From NCBI RefSeq assembly GCF_030908245.1, contig NZ_JAVFJJ010000019.1, positions 1-64,000 of the forward strand: a DNA stretch of 64,000 nucleotides. Direction: 5' to 3'. The position numbers and the translations under genes are program-made. Shown in pieces: positions 1 to 10,200 of the stretch; position 1 is the first letter of the stretch, and each line of letters opens with the position of its first letter. Origin of the DNA: Sinomonas sp. ASV322. GTDB lineage: Bacteria; Actinomycetota; Actinomycetes; Actinomycetales; Micrococcaceae. The notes beneath the pieces are model-generated. The model worked only from the letters and a program-made list of their open reading frames with translations, was not told where the DNA came from and searched no databases.

Positions 1-1330
1 GCAGAGTCCCCTGCCCGGCCTATCCGACATGCGTGGGAGGCCCCGGTGTTCATTGAGCGTACGAGTGTTGGGCTGGATGTGCACGCCCGTTCGGTTGCCG
101 CGGCGGCGATCGACGGCGTGACCGGCGAGCTGGTGCAGGCCAGGCTTGCCCCGTCGGAGCAGGCGATCAGGTCATGGCTGGCCTGCTTGCCAGGCCCGGT
201 CGCCGTGGTCTATGAGGCCGGCCCGACGGGGTTCGGGCTTTGGCGGGCCTTGACCTCACGGGGGGTCAGGTGCGTGGTTGCGGCCCCGTCCCGGCTCCAG
301 CGCCCGTCGGGGGACCGGGTGAAGACCGATGCCCGGGACGCGGTGCACCTGGCGAGGCTGCTGCGCCTGGACGAGGTCACCCCGGTGGCGGTCCCGACCG
401 TGGAGCAGGAGTCCGCGCGTGACCTGGTGCGGGCGCGGGAGGACTGCCGCGGGGACCTGATGCGGGCCCGGCACCGGCTCTCGAAGCTGCTGCTGCGGCA
501 CGGGATCGTCTACGACGGAGGCGATGCCTGGACCGGGGCCCATGACACGTGGCTGCGCAGGGACGCGGCCCCGGCGCTGGGCTCGAGGGCGACCCGGATG
601 GCGTTCGACTCCGACTACGAGGCCGTGCTGACGGTCAAAGCCCGCCGCGACCGGCTCGACCGCGCGATCGAGGAGCTCGCTGCGGGCAGCGAGTTCGCCC
701 CGGCCGTACACCGCCTGGGCTGCCTGCGCGGGGTCAGCACGCTGACCGGGTTCGCCCTCGCGGTAGAGATCGGAGACTGGCACCGGTTCACCGGGGCCAC
801 CATCGGCTCCTTCGTCGGGCTGACCCCGTCCGAGCATTCCTCGGGCGCGTCCCGGGCGCAGGGGCCGATCACCAAGACCGGCAACGCCCACGTCCGCCGC
901 CTCCTGGTCGAGGCCGCCTGGCACCACCGTGCCCGCTACGCGGTCGGGAAGACCCTTCGGGACCGGTGGGAGCTCGCCCCGGCCGCGGCACGGGCCCGCG
1001 GCGACGAGGGCAACCAGCGCCTGCACGCCCGGTGGGTGCGGTTCCTCGAGCGGCGCAAGCGCCCGACCGTGGCCAACGTCGCCGTCGCCCGCGAGCTGGC
1101 CGGCTGGTGCTGGTCCCTGGCAGTCATGGACGACGACTGACTCCCGAAGGCCGCTTCGCCACGGCGCAAGGTGCCGGCGGCAGCGCGTGGAGCCACCCGC
1201 GGCGCAACTATGAACAGACCCCCTCCTGGGGCCAACGTTCGCTCCTAGACACGCGGACCGACTCCAGCCGAACCACCGCCCTGCGGTAGCCAACCCGCGC
1301 ATATCAGCCTGACCGCGCGTCGCCCAACGA
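1..1330 (+). mobile_element. IS110-family insertion sequence, left end truncated
   Basis: The transposase gene fills most of this segment. Only 45 bases lie before its start, so the left end is outside the window. IS110 elements usually lack clear terminal inverted repeats, and none is seen. The 3' flank (1141-1330) has no gene and carries the right end somewhere; the boundary is a guess. In the IS110 group the structured non-coding (bridge) RNA lies in the end upstream of the transposase, so it would be off the window. Confidence 0.5.
46..1140 (+). CDS. IS110 family transposase
   Basis: A 364-residue DEDD transposase that moves its element through an RuvC-like domain and a C-terminal serine-containing domain. 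Visible acidic residues are D11 (GLDVH), E57 (YEAGPTG), D95 and D98 (KTDARDA), the IS110 signature. The C-terminal Transposase_20 domain lies at about 228-310, with SFVGLTPSEHSSG then GNAHVRRLLVEAAW. Length is normal for the family and the frame is intact, so it may be active. The GTG start is chosen because GGGAGG lies 6 bases upstream. It abuts the glycosylation operon tail-to-tail. Whether this exact copy is functional cannot be told from one copy. Confidence 0.95.
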   Translation: MFIERTSVGLDVHARSVAAAAIDGVTGELVQARLAPSEQAIRSWLACLPGPVAVVYEAGPTGFGLWRALTSRGVRCVVAAPSRLQRPSGDRVKTDARDAVHLARLLRLDEVTPVAVPTVEQESARDLVRAREDCRGDLMRARHRLSKLLLRHGIVYDGGDAWTGAHDTWLRRDAAPALGSRATRMAFDSDYEAVLTVKARRDRLDRAIEELAAGSEFAPAVHRLGCLRGVSTLTGFALAVEIGDWHRFTGATIGSFVGLTPSEHSSGASRAQGPITKTGNAHVRRLLVEAAWHHRARYAVGKTLRDRWELAPAAARARGDEGNQRLHARWVRFLERRKRPTVANVAVARELAGWCWSLAVMDDD

Positions 1331-1362
1331 CACGCTCGCCGGCGCCCGCCACGCGAAGCACA

Positions 1363-1397
1363 GAGGCGCCGCCAGGACTCCCTCCCGGCGGCGCCTC
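1363..1397 (-). terminator. Hairpin terminator of the glycosylation operon
   Basis: An 11-bp perfect stem (GAGGCGCCGCC / GGCGGCGCCTC) with a 13-base loop lies 32 bases after the stop of the last glycosyltransferase gene. It has no strong T-tract, so it may be a weak or bidirectional terminator that also insulates the operon from the IS element. Confidence 0.6.
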
Positions 1398-1429
1398 GCC
1401 ATGCCCACTTGACAGCGGACTACTCCATA

Positions 1430-3604
1430 TCAGCTGCCCGAGCTAGCTGCCAGCGCGTAGACCGTCGCGCCGCCGATCGTCTGGGACGGGAAGTTCGCCT
1501 CGACCCACGCCGCGATCTGCTGGGCGTCGTTCGAGCCCGAGCTTCCCTGCATGAGGCTCGCGGCGATGAAGTAGTGGACCTTCCCCTCCTTCACGAGCTG
1601 CTGGAACTGCGCGAGCGTTGGCGCCGGATCCGTGCCGTTGAAGCCGCCGATGGCCATGACCGGGAGCTGCGTGGCGAGCTGATACCCCGCGGCGTTGTTC
1701 GACCCGACGACGGCGGCCGCCCACGTGAACTTCGAGGCGTCCGTCTGCAGCGCGGTCACGAGGGCGGACGACGGCGTCGTGGCGCCCAAGAGGCCACCCG
1801 CACCTCCGCGCCCACCGCCGAAGCCGCCGGCCTGTCCGCCCGTGTCGCCCGCTGACGGGGCCGTCAGGCCGCCCTGGGTACCGGACTGGGTGCCGCCTGG
1901 GCCGAAGCCCTGAGCCGTGCCGCTCTGCGAGAAGCCGAGGAAGCCCTGGCCGTTGCGCTGGCCGCCCGGACCGCCGAAGCCGCCGCGTCCGCCGAAGCCG
2001 GAGGACGGGCCAGCCGCGACGATTGCGCCCGAGTGAGCGGTCGAGACCGTGTCGAGCGTGAACGCGAACGGGCCGGCGAGGGCTGCGACGAGGGCGAGCG
2101 CCGCCGTCGTCGGTCCCGCGAGCTTTGGGAGCCGGATCCCGAAGCCGCCCGCGACGATCGCCGCGGCCGCCACGAGCGCGGCGGTGGCCACGAGCCACGC
2201 GAGCCACGGGACGAACCCGGAGGCGCGGTTGAGCAGGACCACGCCCATGATTCCCGCGGCCGCGACCGCCGCGGCGAGCGCGGAGGCCTCGACCGGGTAC
2301 TTCCGCCGGTGCCACAGGATCCCGCCGCCGAGGCCCGCGAGGGCCGCGATGCCGGGGGCGAGGGCCACCGAGTAGTACTCGTGGATGATGCCGTTCATGA
2401 GGCTGAACGTCAGCCCCGTGACGAGCACCCACCCGCCCCACGCCACCACGGAGGCCCGGACGGCGTCCGTGCGCGGCGCGCGTCGGCCGACCCAGAGCAG
2501 GGCGATGCCGAGGAGGAGCGCCGAGGGGAGGAGCCACGCGATCTGGCCCCCGAATGACGCGGAGAACAAGCGGAACAGGCCCGGCTGGCCCCAGCCGTTG
2601 CCGCCGCCCACGGAGCCCACCTCATCCCCGCTGAGCCGGCCGAAGCCGTTGTAGCCGAACGTGAGCTCGAGGATCGAGTTGGTCTGCGAGCCGCCGATGA
2701 ACGGCCTCGCGCTCGCGGGCGTGAGCATGACGGCGACGATCCACCAGCCGGCGCCCGCGACCATGGCCCCGAGCGCGGCTAGGAGGTGCATGAGTCGCTT
2801 GCCGAGGCCGTGCGGCGCGGCCCACCCGTACGCGACGGCGAAGCCCGGGACGACGAGAAGGACTTGGAGCTGCTTCGTGAGGAAGCCGAAGCCGAGCAGG
2901 ATTCCCGCGACGACGAGCCAGCGGGCCTTGCCGTCCTGGACAGAGCGGACGACGGCGTAGCCCGCCGCGGTCATGAGCAGCGTCAGGAGCGCGTCGGGGT
3001 TGTTGAACCGGAACATGAGCGCCGCGACCGGTGTGAGGGCGAGCGCCGCGGCCGCGACGAGGCCCGCGCCGTGGGCCGTGCGCTCGCTTCCGGTTGCCGG
3101 GCGCACCGCCCGGCGCACCGCGAGGTAGAGGATCCACGACGTCGCGACGCCCATGAGGGCTTCGGGGACGAGGATCGACCACGAGCTCAGCCCGAAGATC
3201 CGGACCGAGAGGTCCATGATCCAGAGCGCGGCCGGGGGTTTGTCGACCGTGATCGCGTTCGCGGCGTCCGAGGAGCCGAAGAAGAACGCCTCCCAGTTCT
3301 GGCTCCCGGCCTGGGCCGCGGCACTGTAGAACGCGTTGGCCCATCCGCTCGCCGCGAGGTTCCACAGGTAGAGGATTCCTATCCCAACCAACAGCAAGGC
3401 CAGCTCGAGTCCGTTGCGCAGACCCCTGGTCCCCGCGCTGCCGCGGCCCGCGAGGCGGCGGAGCAGGGGATAGCGGAGAGCCGCGTCAGAGGGAGACGAA
3501 GGAGCCCAGCGGCCGAAGCTGTCGCCTGTGGAGCCGCCGGAGGCGACTGAGGAAGCGGTAGGGGAGTCGGGGTCAGCGAGAGGCTCAGACTGCGTCGCCG
3601 TCAT
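1430..3604 (-). CDS. GT-C membrane glycosyltransferase (ArnT/PMT, GT39-like), second copy
   Basis: A 724-residue polytopic membrane protein that should transfer a sugar from a polyprenyl-phosphate carrier to an acceptor outside the membrane. A cytoplasmic N-terminus of about 80 residues leads into a helix with LYLWNLAASGWAN, then the first outer loop with VDKPPAALW, the acidic motif typical of this GT-C group. About ten further helices follow, then a glycine-rich extracytoplasmic linker (GFGGRGG repeats) and a soluble tail with MAIGGFNGTDPAPTL. It is a clear paralogue of the gene before it. Its ATG overlaps the upstream stop by one base (TGATG), implying translational coupling. The acceptor is unknown. 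Confidence 0.88.
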   Translation of the reverse strand: MTATQSEPLADPDSPTASSVASGGSTGDSFGRWAPSSPSDAALRYPLLRRLAGRGSAGTRGLRNGLELALLLVGIGILYLWNLAASGWANAFYSAAAQAGSQNWEAFFFGSSDAANAITVDKPPAALWIMDLSVRIFGLSSWSILVPEALMGVATSWILYLAVRRAVRPATGSERTAHGAGLVAAAALALTPVAALMFRFNNPDALLTLLMTAAGYAVVRSVQDGKARWLVVAGILLGFGFLTKQLQVLLVVPGFAVAYGWAAPHGLGKRLMHLLAALGAMVAGAGWWIVAVMLTPASARPFIGGSQTNSILELTFGYNGFGRLSGDEVGSVGGGNGWGQPGLFRLFSASFGGQIAWLLPSALLLGIALLWVGRRAPRTDAVRASVVAWGGWVLVTGLTFSLMNGIIHEYYSVALAPGIAALAGLGGGILWHRRKYPVEASALAAAVAAAGIMGVVLLNRASGFVPWLAWLVATAALVAAAAIVAGGFGIRLPKLAGPTTAALALVAALAGPFAFTLDTVSTAHSGAIVAAGPSSGFGGRGGFGGPGGQRNGQGFLGFSQSGTAQGFGPGGTQSGTQGGLTAPSAGDTGGQAGGFGGGRGGAGGLLGATTPSSALVTALQTDASKFTWAAAVVGSNNAAGYQLATQLPVMAIGGFNGTDPAPTLAQFQQLVKEGKVHYFIAASLMQGSSGSNDAQQIAAWVEANFPSQTIGGATVYALAASSGS

Positions 3605-5772
3605 CACTTCACCAGCTTGTAGACGGTCGTGTTGCCGACGGTCGTAGCCTGGAAGGTCGACTCGACCCACTGGGTGATCGCCGAGCTGTCGCTCCCGCCG
3701 CGGCCTCCGAATCCACCGCCGCCCATGCCGCCGCCGGCGATGTAGTACGAGATTTCCCCGTTGGCCACGAGGGCCTTGAACTCGTCGAGGCTTGGGTAGG
3801 GGTCGCTGCCCGTGAAGCCGCCCATCGCGATGACGTTCGTGTTCGAGGCCAGTTCGAGGCTCGCCGCGGAGTTCGAGCCGTTGGTGGCTGCCGACCACTT
3901 CGTGGTGGTCTGCGTGAGCAGCGCCACGAGTTCGCTCGATGCGCTCACCTCGCCGCCGGGGCCGCCGAAGCCGCCCTGCTGGCCGTTCGCGCCGTCCTGC
4001 GTCGAACCTGCGGCGCCGTTCGCGGAGCTGCTTCCCGAGGAGCCGAGGCGCTCGCGGAGGCCGCCGAAGGATGCACGGTTGCCGAAGCCCCCACCGAACC
4101 CGTCCTGACCCGAGGGACCCGACGTCGGGATCGCGCCCGTGTGCCCCACGGACGCGGTGGCGATCGTGAACGCCGTCGAGCCGAGGCCGCCCGCGAGAAG
4201 CGCTGCAACCGCGACCGCGACGGCGCCCATCCGCAGCCGATCGAAGCGCACAAGGAGCCCGAGGGCCGCAAGGACGCCGAGCGTCACGATCACGAACTTG
4301 AGCCACGGGAGCCACGAGGCGTCGCGGCCCAGGAGCACTGCGGTCCAGATGCTCGCGGCCAGGACCGTCACGGCCAACACGATGCGCGAGGGCCAATACG
4401 CCCGCCCGCGCCACAGCTCGGCCCCTCCGATGCCGATCACCCCTGCGATGCCGGGAGCGAGCGCGATCGCGTAGTACGGGTGGACGGTGCCGGTCATGAA
4501 GCTGAACACGAGGGCCGTGGAGACCATCCAGCCGCCCCACACGATGAGCGAGGCGCGAACGCGGTCGGTCCGTACCGCGCGGCGCGTGAACCAGAAGCCG
4601 GCCACGAGGAGGATGAGTGCGGCCGGGAGCAGCCACGAGATCTCCGCGCCGAAGCTCGAGCCGAACATGCGCAGCAGGCCGGCGGAGCCGCCGAAGCTTC
4701 CCCCTCCCGGGCCGCCGTTGCCGGCTCCGCCCGGGAATCCGCCCGCAAGGTCGCCGCCCGGGAACCCGCTGATCGCGCCCGAGCCGGCGGCAGCACCGAC
4801 GTCGGCCGCGCTGCCCGGGGCGCCACTCGAGAGGCGCGCGCCACCACCGCGGTTGCCTCCTAGGTTGCCGAAGATGCGGGCGAGGCCGTTGTACCCGAAC
4901 GTGAGCTCGAGGAAGCTGTTGGTCTGCGAACCGGCCATGTATGGTCGGACGCTCGTCGGGGTGAGCGTGAACGCGAGGATGTATGCACCGGACACCGCGA
5001 CGAGGCCTCCGAGTGCCCCGAGAACGTGCAGGATGCGTCGGCGCAGCGGCGTGGGCGCCGCCCACACGTAGGCGAGGGCGAGGGCCGGGACGATGATGAG
5101 GCCCGCGAGCATCTTGGTCAGGAACGCGAGGCCGAGGATGGCGCCCGCGGCGACGAGCCATTTCCACCCGGCCTTCTCGATCGCGCGCACGATCATGTAG
5201 GCGGCCAGGACGAGGCAGAACGTGAGCATCGCGTCCGGGTTGTTGAACCGGAACATGAGGGCTGCGACGGGCGTCGCAGCGAGCGCGCCGCCCGCGAGGA
5301 GGCCTGCGGCTGGGCCGCTCACGCGCTTGACCGCGGCGTACATGAGCGCGACGGACGCAACGCCCATGAGCGCCTCGGGGAGAAGCATCGTGAACGAGTT
5401 GAAGCCGAAGATCCGGCCCAGGAGCCCCGGGATCCACAGGGCGGCGGGGGGCTTGTCGACAGTGATGGCGTTGCCCGCGTCGAGCGAGCCGAAGAACCAG
5501 GCGACCCAGTTCTTGCTGCCGGCCTGGATAGCGGCAGCGTAGAACGAGTTCGCGTACCCCGAGTTCGTGAGGTTCCACAGGTAGAGGAACGCGCTCACGA
5601 CCACGAGCCCGAATGCGGACGGGCGGACCCAGTGCGGCTGGTCCGCGCCGAAGGCGAGACGCTGCCAGCGGCCGGGCGAGGACGAGCCGGAGGAGAGCGG
5701 ACGACGGCGCGTGGCCGGGGCGGGCGGCGGGGCGCCCGTCTCGGTGGCGTCGGGGGCGAGGGAGGTTGTCAT
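3604..5772 (-). CDS. GT-C membrane glycosyltransferase (ArnT/PMT, GT39-like), first copy
   Basis: A 722-residue paralogue of the following gene with the same plan. It has a proline/serine-rich cytoplasmic N-terminus, a first helix ending LYLWNLTNSGYAN, an outer loop with VDKPPAALW, the FRFNNPDAML segment, many membrane helices, then Gly-rich linkers and a C-terminal outer domain with MAGGFTGSDPYPSL-like sequence (here MGGFTGSDPYPSL). It lies 46 bases after the GT2-GtrA gene on the same strand. The expected pathway is GT2 charging polyprenyl phosphate, GtrA helping translocation and this protein doing the final outside transfer. Two tandem copies suggest two sugar positions or acceptors (inference). 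Confidence 0.88.
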   Translation of the reverse strand: MTTSLAPDATETGAPPPAPATRRRPLSSGSSSPGRWQRLAFGADQPHWVRPSAFGLVVVSAFLYLWNLTNSGYANSFYAAAIQAGSKNWVAWFFGSLDAGNAITVDKPPAALWIPGLLGRIFGFNSFTMLLPEALMGVASVALMYAAVKRVSGPAAGLLAGGALAATPVAALMFRFNNPDAMLTFCLVLAAYMIVRAIEKAGWKWLVAAGAILGLAFLTKMLAGLIIVPALALAYVWAAPTPLRRRILHVLGALGGLVAVSGAYILAFTLTPTSVRPYMAGSQTNSFLELTFGYNGLARIFGNLGGNRGGGARLSSGAPGSAADVGAAAGSGAISGFPGGDLAGGFPGGAGNGGPGGGSFGGSAGLLRMFGSSFGAEISWLLPAALILLVAGFWFTRRAVRTDRVRASLIVWGGWMVSTALVFSFMTGTVHPYYAIALAPGIAGVIGIGGAELWRGRAYWPSRIVLAVTVLAASIWTAVLLGRDASWLPWLKFVIVTLGVLAALGLLVRFDRLRMGAVAVAVAALLAGGLGSTAFTIATASVGHTGAIPTSGPSGQDGFGGGFGNRASFGGLRERLGSSGSSSANGAAGSTQDGANGQQGGFGGPGGEVSASSELVALLTQTTTKWSAATNGSNSAASLELASNTNVIAMGGFTGSDPYPSLDEFKALVANGEISYYIAGGGMGGGGFGGRGGSDSSAITQWVESTFQATTVGNTTVYKLVK

Positions 5773-5818
5773 GGGACTGGCCTTTCGGTCGGAAGGAATC
5801 GTCGGGGGCGCGCGCCGG

Positions 5819-7108
5819 TCAAGCTCGACGGCGGAACACCCACAGGCGGAAGAGCAGGAACTTGACGGCCGTCGCGGCGAGGTTCGCGAGGGTCAGGACG
5901 GTGAGCTCGATCCATTGCCCCGGGTTCGGTATCGACGTCATCCAGAAGAGCGCGCCGGCGGTCAGGGCCCAGCCGATCCCGAAGACGACGAGCCCCTCGA
6001 GGTGGTGCCGCGTGAGCCGCTCGGACCCGAGCACGCCGAACGTGAAGCGGCGGTTCGCGGCCGTGTTGGCGACCGCGGCGAGGAGGAGCGCCATGAAGTT
6101 CGCGGTCTGCGCGTCCATGAACACCCGGCCAAGGAGGAACAGTGCCGCGTAGGCGAGGGTCGACGCGACGCCGATGGCCCCGAAGCGGACGAGTTGGCCG
6201 AAGAGGCTCTGGCGGCGCCCCGCCTCGGCTCCGCGCTCGCCCGCGGGCAGCGGGCCGCGCGCGAGGGCCGCCTGGAGCTGCGTGAGCGGGATGCGGCCGC
6301 GGGCGATGTCGCCCGTGAGGCGGTACATGCCGCGCAGGTCTTCGAAGGCTGTGCGGACGATGTCGACCTTCGAGTTCGGGTCGTCGGTCCAATCGACCGG
6401 GACCTCGGCGCAGCGCAGCCCGCACCGCTCGGCGAGGACGAGGAGCTCGGTGTCGAAGAACCACGCCTTGTCGAGCGTGTGCGGGAGGAGCTGCCGGGCG
6501 ACGTCCGCGCGGATCGCCTTGAACCCGCACTGGGCGTCGCTGAACCTCGCCCCCATGAGCGAGTGGAGAAGGAGGTTGTACGAACGGGAGACGAACTCTC
6601 GCTTGGGCCCGCGGACCACGCGCGACGAGCGTGAGAGCCGCGTGCCGATCGCAAGGTCAGAGTGGCCCGAGACGAGCGGTGCGACAAGCGGCGCGAGGGC
6701 GTTGAGATCCGTTGAGAGGTCCACGTCCATGTACGCGAGAACCGGGGCGTCTGAGGCGAGCCACACGCGCCGGAGTGCGTTCCCGCGGCCCTTTTCGTCG
6801 AGGTGGACAACCCGCACGTTCTTGAGTTCGCGGGCGAGGCGCTCCGCGACGCGGAGCGTCGAATCCGTCGATGCGTTGTCCGCGATCGTGATCCGGTACG
6901 TGTGCGGGAACTGGACCGCGAGGTAGGTGTCGAGGCGCCGCACGCACGTCTCGAGGTCCTTCTCCTCGTTGTAGACGGGAACCGTCACGTCGAGAACGGG
7001 GACTCCGGCGCGGTTGAGGGCGGCGAGATCGAGCGCGATGCCCGGGCGGTGCGCGGGCGCGTCGCGGGTCGGGTCCGGGTGGGGGCCGGTGCGTTCCGTG
7101 AGGGTCAT
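5819..7108 (-). CDS. Polyprenyl-phosphate glycosyltransferase fused to GtrA
   Basis: A 429-residue fusion. Residues about 35-255 are a GT2 (dolichyl-phosphate mannose synthase-like) domain with TVPVYNEEKDLE, ADNASTDST and the metal-binding DVDLSTD, and the conserved QCGFKAIR. Residues about 295-425 are a four-helix GtrA domain (VRFGAIGVASTLAY, NTAANRRFTFG), which in other systems takes part in flipping lipid-linked sugar. It is the first gene of a three-gene minus-strand unit with two GT-C transferases. Together they form a complete membrane glycosylation module with donor synthesis, translocation and transfer. The sugar is unknown. The ATG has only a weak upstream ribosome site. Confidence 0.9.
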   Translation of the reverse strand: MTLTERTGPHPDPTRDAPAHRPGIALDLAALNRAGVPVLDVTVPVYNEEKDLETCVRRLDTYLAVQFPHTYRITIADNASTDSTLRVAERLARELKNVRVVHLDEKGRGNALRRVWLASDAPVLAYMDVDLSTDLNALAPLVAPLVSGHSDLAIGTRLSRSSRVVRGPKREFVSRSYNLLLHSLMGARFSDAQCGFKAIRADVARQLLPHTLDKAWFFDTELLVLAERCGLRCAEVPVDWTDDPNSKVDIVRTAFEDLRGMYRLTGDIARGRIPLTQLQAALARGPLPAGERGAEAGRRQSLFGQLVRFGAIGVASTLAYAALFLLGRVFMDAQTANFMALLLAAVANTAANRRFTFGVLGSERLTRHHLEGLVVFGIGWALTAGALFWMTSIPNPGQWIELTVLTLANLAATAVKFLLFRLWVFRRRA

Positions 7109-7213
7109 GCTTCGACTTTCGCGGGACGCGATGTGATCGGATTAGCGCGAAGCTGTGCCGCCCCTGTGACCTCGCGCGGGTTCCCACGGACCAAGCACAC
7201 GACAGAGCACGGA

Positions 7214-7247
7214 CGCCCCGCGGCCTCCCTGAGGAGTCCGCGGGGCG
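7214..7247 (-). terminator. Hairpin terminator after the phosphoesterase gene
   Basis: A 10-bp perfect GC stem (CGCCCCGCGG / CCGCGGGGCG) with a 14-base loop lies 27 bases beyond the phosphoesterase stop, between it and the GT2 gene promoter. No long T-tract is present. Confidence 0.6.
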
Positions 7248-7273
7248 CCCGGTTCATGGGGTGCGGAGAGCGA

Positions 7274-10200
7274 TCAGCCGTCGCTGTCTTGTTCGAGGCT
7301 GTTCGAGAACGCATGCACGGGGGCAGGCATCTCGTCGTCCGCGCCGCGCAGGGCCTTCCAGATCTCGCGGTTGAGCTCGTCGGCATCGGCCCGGTCGGGG
7401 TTGCCCCAGGTGTCCGAGTCCTTCATGACGAGCGAGTGGCTCACCGCCGGCGTGAGCGTCGGGCTCGTCGCGGTCGCGGGGGCCGCGACGGCCGCGGGCT
7501 GGGCGGCGGCGCTCGGGGCAGCCGACGACGGCGAAGCGCTCGCCGTCGTCGTGGGCGCCGCGGCGTGGGGTGCCGTGCCCACGGGCAGGGCGAAGGCGAC
7601 CGAGATCGGGTACTGGCCGACCTTGATCGGCGCGCCGGCCGCACCCGTCGCCGTGCTGAGCGGGATGAGCTGGCCGGTGCCGGCCGCGGTCGCGTAGACG
7701 GTCGCGTTGTCCGCGCCGAGGGCAACCGCGGTGATGTTCTGGGCCACCGTCCACGGAGCCTTCGCGGTCTCGGTCGCGACGTCGATCGGCGTCACGGAGT
7801 TGGCACCGGTGTCCGCGACGTAGAGCGTGGTTCCGTCCCGCGAGAGCAGGACGTTGAACGGCGTCTGTCCGGCCGGGATGGCCTTGCGGGCTGTGGCCGT
7901 CGCGATGTCGATCGGCGTGACGTCGTTCGAGCCCATGTCGGAGACGAACGCCGTCTTGCCGTCACCGGTCACTGCCACGCCGAACGGCTGCTGCCCGGTC
8001 TGGACCGTGGCCTTGGCCGTCTTCGAGGACGTGTCGACGAGCGTAACGGTGTTGCCGTTCTTGTTCGCGGCGACGAGGGTCGTGCCGTCCGGTGTGAGCG
8101 CGAGGTTCTCGGGACCCGCGCCGACGGTGACCTTGGCGCCGGCCGCGCCCGTTGCGGCGTCGAACGCCTGGACCGCGTTCTCGCCGTATTCGGCGACCCA
8201 GAGCGTCTTGCTGTCCGGGCTGACGGCGAGGCCCGCGGGGACCTTGCCCGTCGGGATCGTCGCGACGACGGCGTCGGCCGCGATGTCGATGACGCTCACG
8301 GAGCCGGAGTTCTGGTTCGCGACGAAGGCCTTCGTGTGGTCGGGGCTCGTCACGACCGTGCCCGGACCGGAGCCCACGGGGATCTCGGCGAGGGACTTGC
8401 CCGTGCTGAGGTCGACCGCCGAGACAGTGCCGCTCGAGAAGTTGGCGACGAAGGCCTGCGGGATCGTCGCGACGCGGGGGTCGGGGACGACGGCGGCGAG
8501 GGTCGCCTTCTGGGTGCCCGTGAGGCGCCCGTCGATCGGGTAGGTGGCCGAGACGGTGAACAGCTGCTGCCCGGGGGTGGCCGTTGCCGGCACCGAGACC
8601 TTCCAGGCGAGGTCGGCGCTCGCTCCCGGCGCAAGCGATCCGAGGGACTGCGTCGCGGACGGATCGACCGGCCAGCCGTTCGGGGACGTGAGCGTGACGG
8701 TCGAGCCGTCGAGGGCGGTGCTCCCCGAGTTCGTGACCTTTCCGTGGACGGTCGTCTGGGAGCCCGGGGCGAGGATCGTGCTGTCCATCGTCACGGAGAC
8801 GCCGGGCGCCGCGACGGCGTTGTACGGGGTCGTGTTCGCCTTCTCGCCGAACGAGTAGATCATCGGGAGCGCCGCTGCGTCGTACTGGGACATCGGCTTG
8901 ACGCCGAGGAACAGCTCCATCGTGCGGAGCATCGAGACCTGGCTGTAGAAGTGCGAGTCCACGGAGCCGGTCTGGGTGTACGGGCTGATGACGAGGCCCG
9001 TCGTGCGGTGCGCGTCCACGTGGTCGGCGCCGCCCTGCGAGTCGTCCTCGACGACGAAGATCGCGGTGTTCTTCCAGTACTGCGAGTGCGAAACCTCGTC
9101 GACGATCTTCCCGAGCGCGAGATCGTTGTCGGCCACGAGCTGCGCCGCGGTCCCGCCGCCGGCCGTGTGGTCGCGCGGGAGGTCGATGAACTGCATCGAG
9201 GGGAGGTTCCCGTTCGACTTGTACTGCTGGAACTCCTTGTCCCACAGGTCGAAGCGATGCTGATCGCTCACGCCCATGTCGAACCACGGGTACTCGTGGT
9301 CCGAGTTCGCGTCGAGCACGGGGTCATGGGCGCAGAACGCGCCGGCCGCGCACTTGACCGGTTCCTGCGCGCTCATCCACGACGACGGGACAACGAACTG
9401 GCCGTAGTTGCGGAACGAGATCTTGTTCTGGTCGAGCTTGTCCCACAGATACGCATGGGCGGGGTCCGGGCCGGCAGCGGCGACGCCCGGGTGGTAGCCC
9501 TCGGAGTCGTAGTCGGAGCCATTCCCGGCGTAGCCCTGGGCGGTCGCCTCCTCGTTGTATCCGTTGGAGCTCGCCTGGGTGGCCCACTGCCAGCCGTTCT
9601 GGCTGACCTCGCCGTCGGCGTACAGGTTGTCCAGGGTCACGAACTGGTCGGCGAGCTTGTGGTGGTTCGGCGTGACGTCCTTGCCGAAGATGGCAAGCGA
9701 GGGATCGCCGTTGCCCTTGCCGAGGTCGCCGAACACCTGGTCGTACGTCCGGTTCTCCTTGACGACGTAGATCACGTGTTGGATCGGCGAGTCCTCGCCG
9801 GGCTGGCGCGGGACGCTCGTCTTCTGGTCGGCACGCTCGGTGCGGCCGCCGGCGTCGCCCGCCTTGTCGAAGCCGTTGTTCGCGCGCACCTGCTTCGTGT
9901 ACTTCGCGAGTTCGTCGCTCGTCGGGGTCTTGACGAGGGAGAGGTAGCCTTTGAGCTGCCGCTCGATGTACGGGTGGTCATTCGGGTTCGTCGGGTTCGA
10001 GCCCTTGTTCGGACCCGTGCCGAGCCCCTTCGCGCTCGTGATGAGGAGGGACGTGCCGTCCTTCGTGGGCTGCACGGCGGTCGGGTACCAGCCCGTCGGG
10101 ATGAGGCCCTTGATCTTCCCGAAGCTGTCCCGCTCGGAGACGTCGACGACCGAGACGTCGTTGTTGCCGCCGCCCGTCACGTAGAGCGTGGCCGCGTCGG

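Noticed and set aside
1141-1362. Bridge RNA of the IS110 element
   Set aside because: In the IS110 group it lies at the other end, outside the window. No clear donor/target loop could be identified by eye here, so no RNA is called.
1430-5578. A single 1382-residue reading frame over both GT-C genes
   Set aside because: Its first half is an Arg/Pro-rich out-of-frame shadow of the upstream transferase. The real protein starts at the ATG at 3604, which overlaps the upstream stop.
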